A stretch of DNA of 64,000 nucleotides from Variovorax sp. dw_308 (GTDB lineage: Bacteria > Pseudomonadota > Gammaproteobacteria > Burkholderiales > Burkholderiaceae_C). The DNA lies in assembly GCF_019207085.1 (NCBI RefSeq), contig NZ_JAATOM010000017.1:1-64000 (forward strand). The letters are read 5' to 3'. How positions within the stretch are numbered: position 1 is the first letter of the stretch; every line of letters starts with the position of its first letter. The translations under genes were made by a program, and so were the position numbers. Positions 63,201 through 64,000 of this stretch are shown here, piece after piece. Below the pieces are notes generated by a model. It had not been told where the DNA came from and searched no databases. It saw only the letters and a program-made list of their open reading frames with translations.

Positions 63201-64000
63201 GCCGCGAGGAACTCACGCTCAAGGCGCTGTTCAACGAAGAACTCGGCATGCTGCTGCAAGTGCGCACCGCCGAGCGCAACGAGGTGATGCAGGTGCTGCG
63301 CGCCCACGGCCTGAGCGCCCACAGTCATTTCGTCGGCAAGACACGTCCCGAGTCGTCCCCGATGGAAGCGGGCAAGGGCAAGCTCGAAGTCTGGCGCGAT
63401 GCCAAGTCGGTCTTCAGCGCCAGCCTGCACGACCTGCACCAGGTCTGGGATTCGGTCAGCTGGAAGATCGCCCGCGAGCGCGACAACCCGGCTTGCGCCG
63501 ATTCGGAACACTCGACAGCCGGCGACCCCAAGAACCCCGGCATGCACGTCTTCCTCCCTCTCCCGCAAGCGGGAGAGGGCCGGGGCGAGGGCTCTCCGGC
63601 AATCCTGACGTCCCGCCCCAAGGTCGCCATCCTCCGCGAACAAGGCGTCAACTCCCACGTCGAGATGGCCTACGCCTTCACCGAGGCCGGCTTCGAAGCC
63701 TTCGACGTCCACATGACAGACCTGCAGACTGGCAGGGCCGACCTGGCCAATTTCCAGGGCATGGTCGCCTGCGGCGGCTTCAGCTACGGCGACACCCTCG
63801 GCGCCGGCATCGGATGGGCTCGCAGCATCACCTTCAACCCCAAGCTCTCGGCGCAGTTCCAGGCCTTCTTCGCCCGGGGCGACACCTTCGGCCTGGGCGT
63901 CTGCAATGGCTGCCAGATGTTCGCCGAGCTTGCGGGCATCATCCCCGGTGCCGAACACTGGCCGCGCTTCACGACCAACCAGAGCGAGCGCTTCGAGGCG
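60281..64000 (+). CDS. purL: Phosphoribosylformylglycinamidine synthase, 3-prime end beyond window
   Basis: The first 1240 residues of the large single-chain PurL (about 1300 aa in E. coli), which converts FGAR and glutamine to FGAM in purine synthesis. Recognisable parts: N-terminal domain (TISPWASKATDIAHNCG-type segment), ANSEHCRHKIFNADFVIDG, MKVETHNHPTAISPFPGAST, the second synthetase half (TIGDRTVGGLSHRDQMVGPW), and the glutaminase domain with FGLGVCNGCQMF (Cys nucleophile). The start is a GTG at 60281. Two REP-derived in-frame insertions interrupt it, at residues 601-629 and about 1092-1104, both at domain linkers. No stop is reached before the edge. Confidence 0.93.
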   Translation, partial: MTQPVTPHHPLVVTRFEGGDALSDFRARQLLPRLQAVDARIDGVSARFVHLVATDTAPDAAQQAQLQALLTYGEPFEERDAGASVVVAPRLGTVSPWASKATDIAHNCGFAVRRIERVTEYRLSLKKPLLGKAPVLDTDALVGVSALLHDRMTESVLPTLDSAHSLFAELPAQPMAHVDVLAGGRAALETANTQFGLALAEDEIDYLVDAFTRLGRNPTDVELMMFAQANSEHCRHKIFNADFVIDGQPQPHSLFGMIRHTEKQNPQHTVVAYADNASIMEGAQIERFVARGGAYAKESALSHVLMKVETHNHPTAISPFPGASTGAGGEIRDEGATGRGSKPKAGLTGFTVSKLWPEDGHYGKPEHIASPLQIMTEGPLGGAAFNNEFGRPNLLGYFREYEQAIASDEGTVRRGYHKPIMIAGGLGSIDAGQTKKIQFPAGSLLIQLGGPGMRIGMGGSAASSMATGANAAELDFDSVQRGNPEIERRAQEVINHCWQQGESNPILAIHDVGAGGLSNAFPELTNDAERGARFDLGAVPLEESGMAPKEIWCNESQERYVLAIAPESLAQFTGFCERERCPFSVVGVATEERQLLVGELSLTPALSPEGGGGQAGSLPLPPGEGGGEGTAVDMPMNVLLGKPPKMLRDVKTIARNFKPLDLTGVDLQKAAIDVLSHPTVASKRFLVTIGDRTVGGLSHRDQMVGPWQVPVADCAVTLADYKGFAGEAMSMGERTPLAALDAPASGRMAVAEAITNLLAAPIELSRVKLSANWMAACGEPGEDAALYETVKAVGLELCPALGVSIPVGKDSLSMRTQWSDGDEKKKVTSPVSLIVTAFATLADVRGTLTPQLNAEEADTTLVLIDLGRGQHRMAGSILAQTLGQSGDTVPDLDDPAQLVSLVTVVNALRADGKILAMHDRSDGGLFAAACEMAFAGHVGVALNVDMLVTEGDGISDSRMETGDAKNWAQQVSARREELTLKALFNEELGMLLQVRTAERNEVMQVLRAHGLSAHSHFVGKTRPESSPMEAGKGKLEVWRDAKSVFSASLHDLHQVWDSVSWKIARERDNPACADSEHSTAGDPKNPGMHVFLPLPQAGEGRGEGSPAILTSRPKVAILREQGVNSHVEMAYAFTEAGFEAFDVHMTDLQTGRADLANFQGMVACGGFSYGDTLGAGIGWARSITFNPKLSAQFQAFFARGDTFGLGVCNGCQMFAELAGIIPGAEHWPRFTTNQSERFEA
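62081..62167. repeat. Paired REP-like elements (REPIN-like) inside purL
   Basis: Two REP-like units in opposite orientation (CCCTCACCCCAGCCCTCTCC ... CCGGGAGAGGGCGGGGGTGA) fill exactly 87 bp, that is 29 codons, of the purL reading frame. They add the peptide SLTPALSPEGGGGQAG plus SLPLPPGEGGGEG. Confidence 0.8.
63554..63592. repeat. Single REP-like palindrome inside purL
   Basis: CTCCCTCTCCCGCAAGCGGG followed by AGAGGGCCGGGGCGAGGG, read in frame as LPLPQAGEGRGEG, between the second synthetase half and the glutaminase domain. Confidence 0.75.

Overview
High-GC, gene-dense bacterial chromosome, most likely a Comamonadaceae betaproteobacterium of the Variovorax type. The basis is the smc-zipA-ligA order, the aap-like amino-acid and cys sulfate transporters, the VgrG style, and dispersed repeats that I associate with this family. 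No rRNA, tRNA, CRISPR array or transposase gene was seen. Both ends are cut inside genes: a glycine-rich secreted protein at the left edge and purL at the right edge.

Layout. 1-11.7 kb: partial glycine-rich exported protein; HSL-type esterase divergent from an AraC regulator; amidase; a marR-DUF1398 operon with two clear palindromic operators; serine acetyltransferase, DsbA-like and FMN-reductase genes; a pair of small heat-shock genes behind a sigma-32-like promoter; methyltransferase; atypical SDR. 11.9-13.9 kb: an isolated 677-aa protein with a deoxyribosyltransferase/TIR-like N-terminus, a helical TPR-type middle and a SLOG-like C-terminus, a strong candidate for nucleotide-based conflict or defence biology. 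14-19.5 kb: Baeyer-Villiger-type monooxygenase, VOC protein, MFS carrier, lipoprotein, haloacid dehalogenase, ketopantoate-reductase-like gene. 19.7-26 kb: an orphan type VI secretion island with a frameshifted vgrG, a 918-aa cell-wall effector whose toxin tip is AT-rich, a periplasmic immunity candidate and a pentapeptide-repeat protein. 26-31 kb: azoR/LysR pair and an ABC transporter with fused permeases and no binding protein. 31-36.3 kb: sulfate uptake operon (sbp-cysT-cysW-cysA) running into dsbB. 36.3-46 kb: ParA-like ATPase, lipoprotein, smc-zipA-ligA, lipoprotein, def. 46-51.2 kb: a five-gene operon (ATP-grasp, TRSP phosphoribosyltransferase, HAD, StiP-type phosphoribosyltransferase, CitE-like lyase) matching the nucleoside-like metabolite module known from tellurium-resistance (Ter) loci, here without ter genes. 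51.9-64 kb: DoxX, amino-acid ABC genes without their ATPase, MBL hydrolase, glnD, map, purL.

A theme of the window is small repeats living in or against coding sequence. A 66-bp cassette encoding a 21-aa mini-ORF occurs three times, always joined to both neighbouring genes by 4-base stop/start overlaps. A roughly 170-bp hairpin-rich repeat sits directly behind two stop codons. REP-like palindromes are translated in frame inside purL (twice) and as the tail of an MFS carrier.
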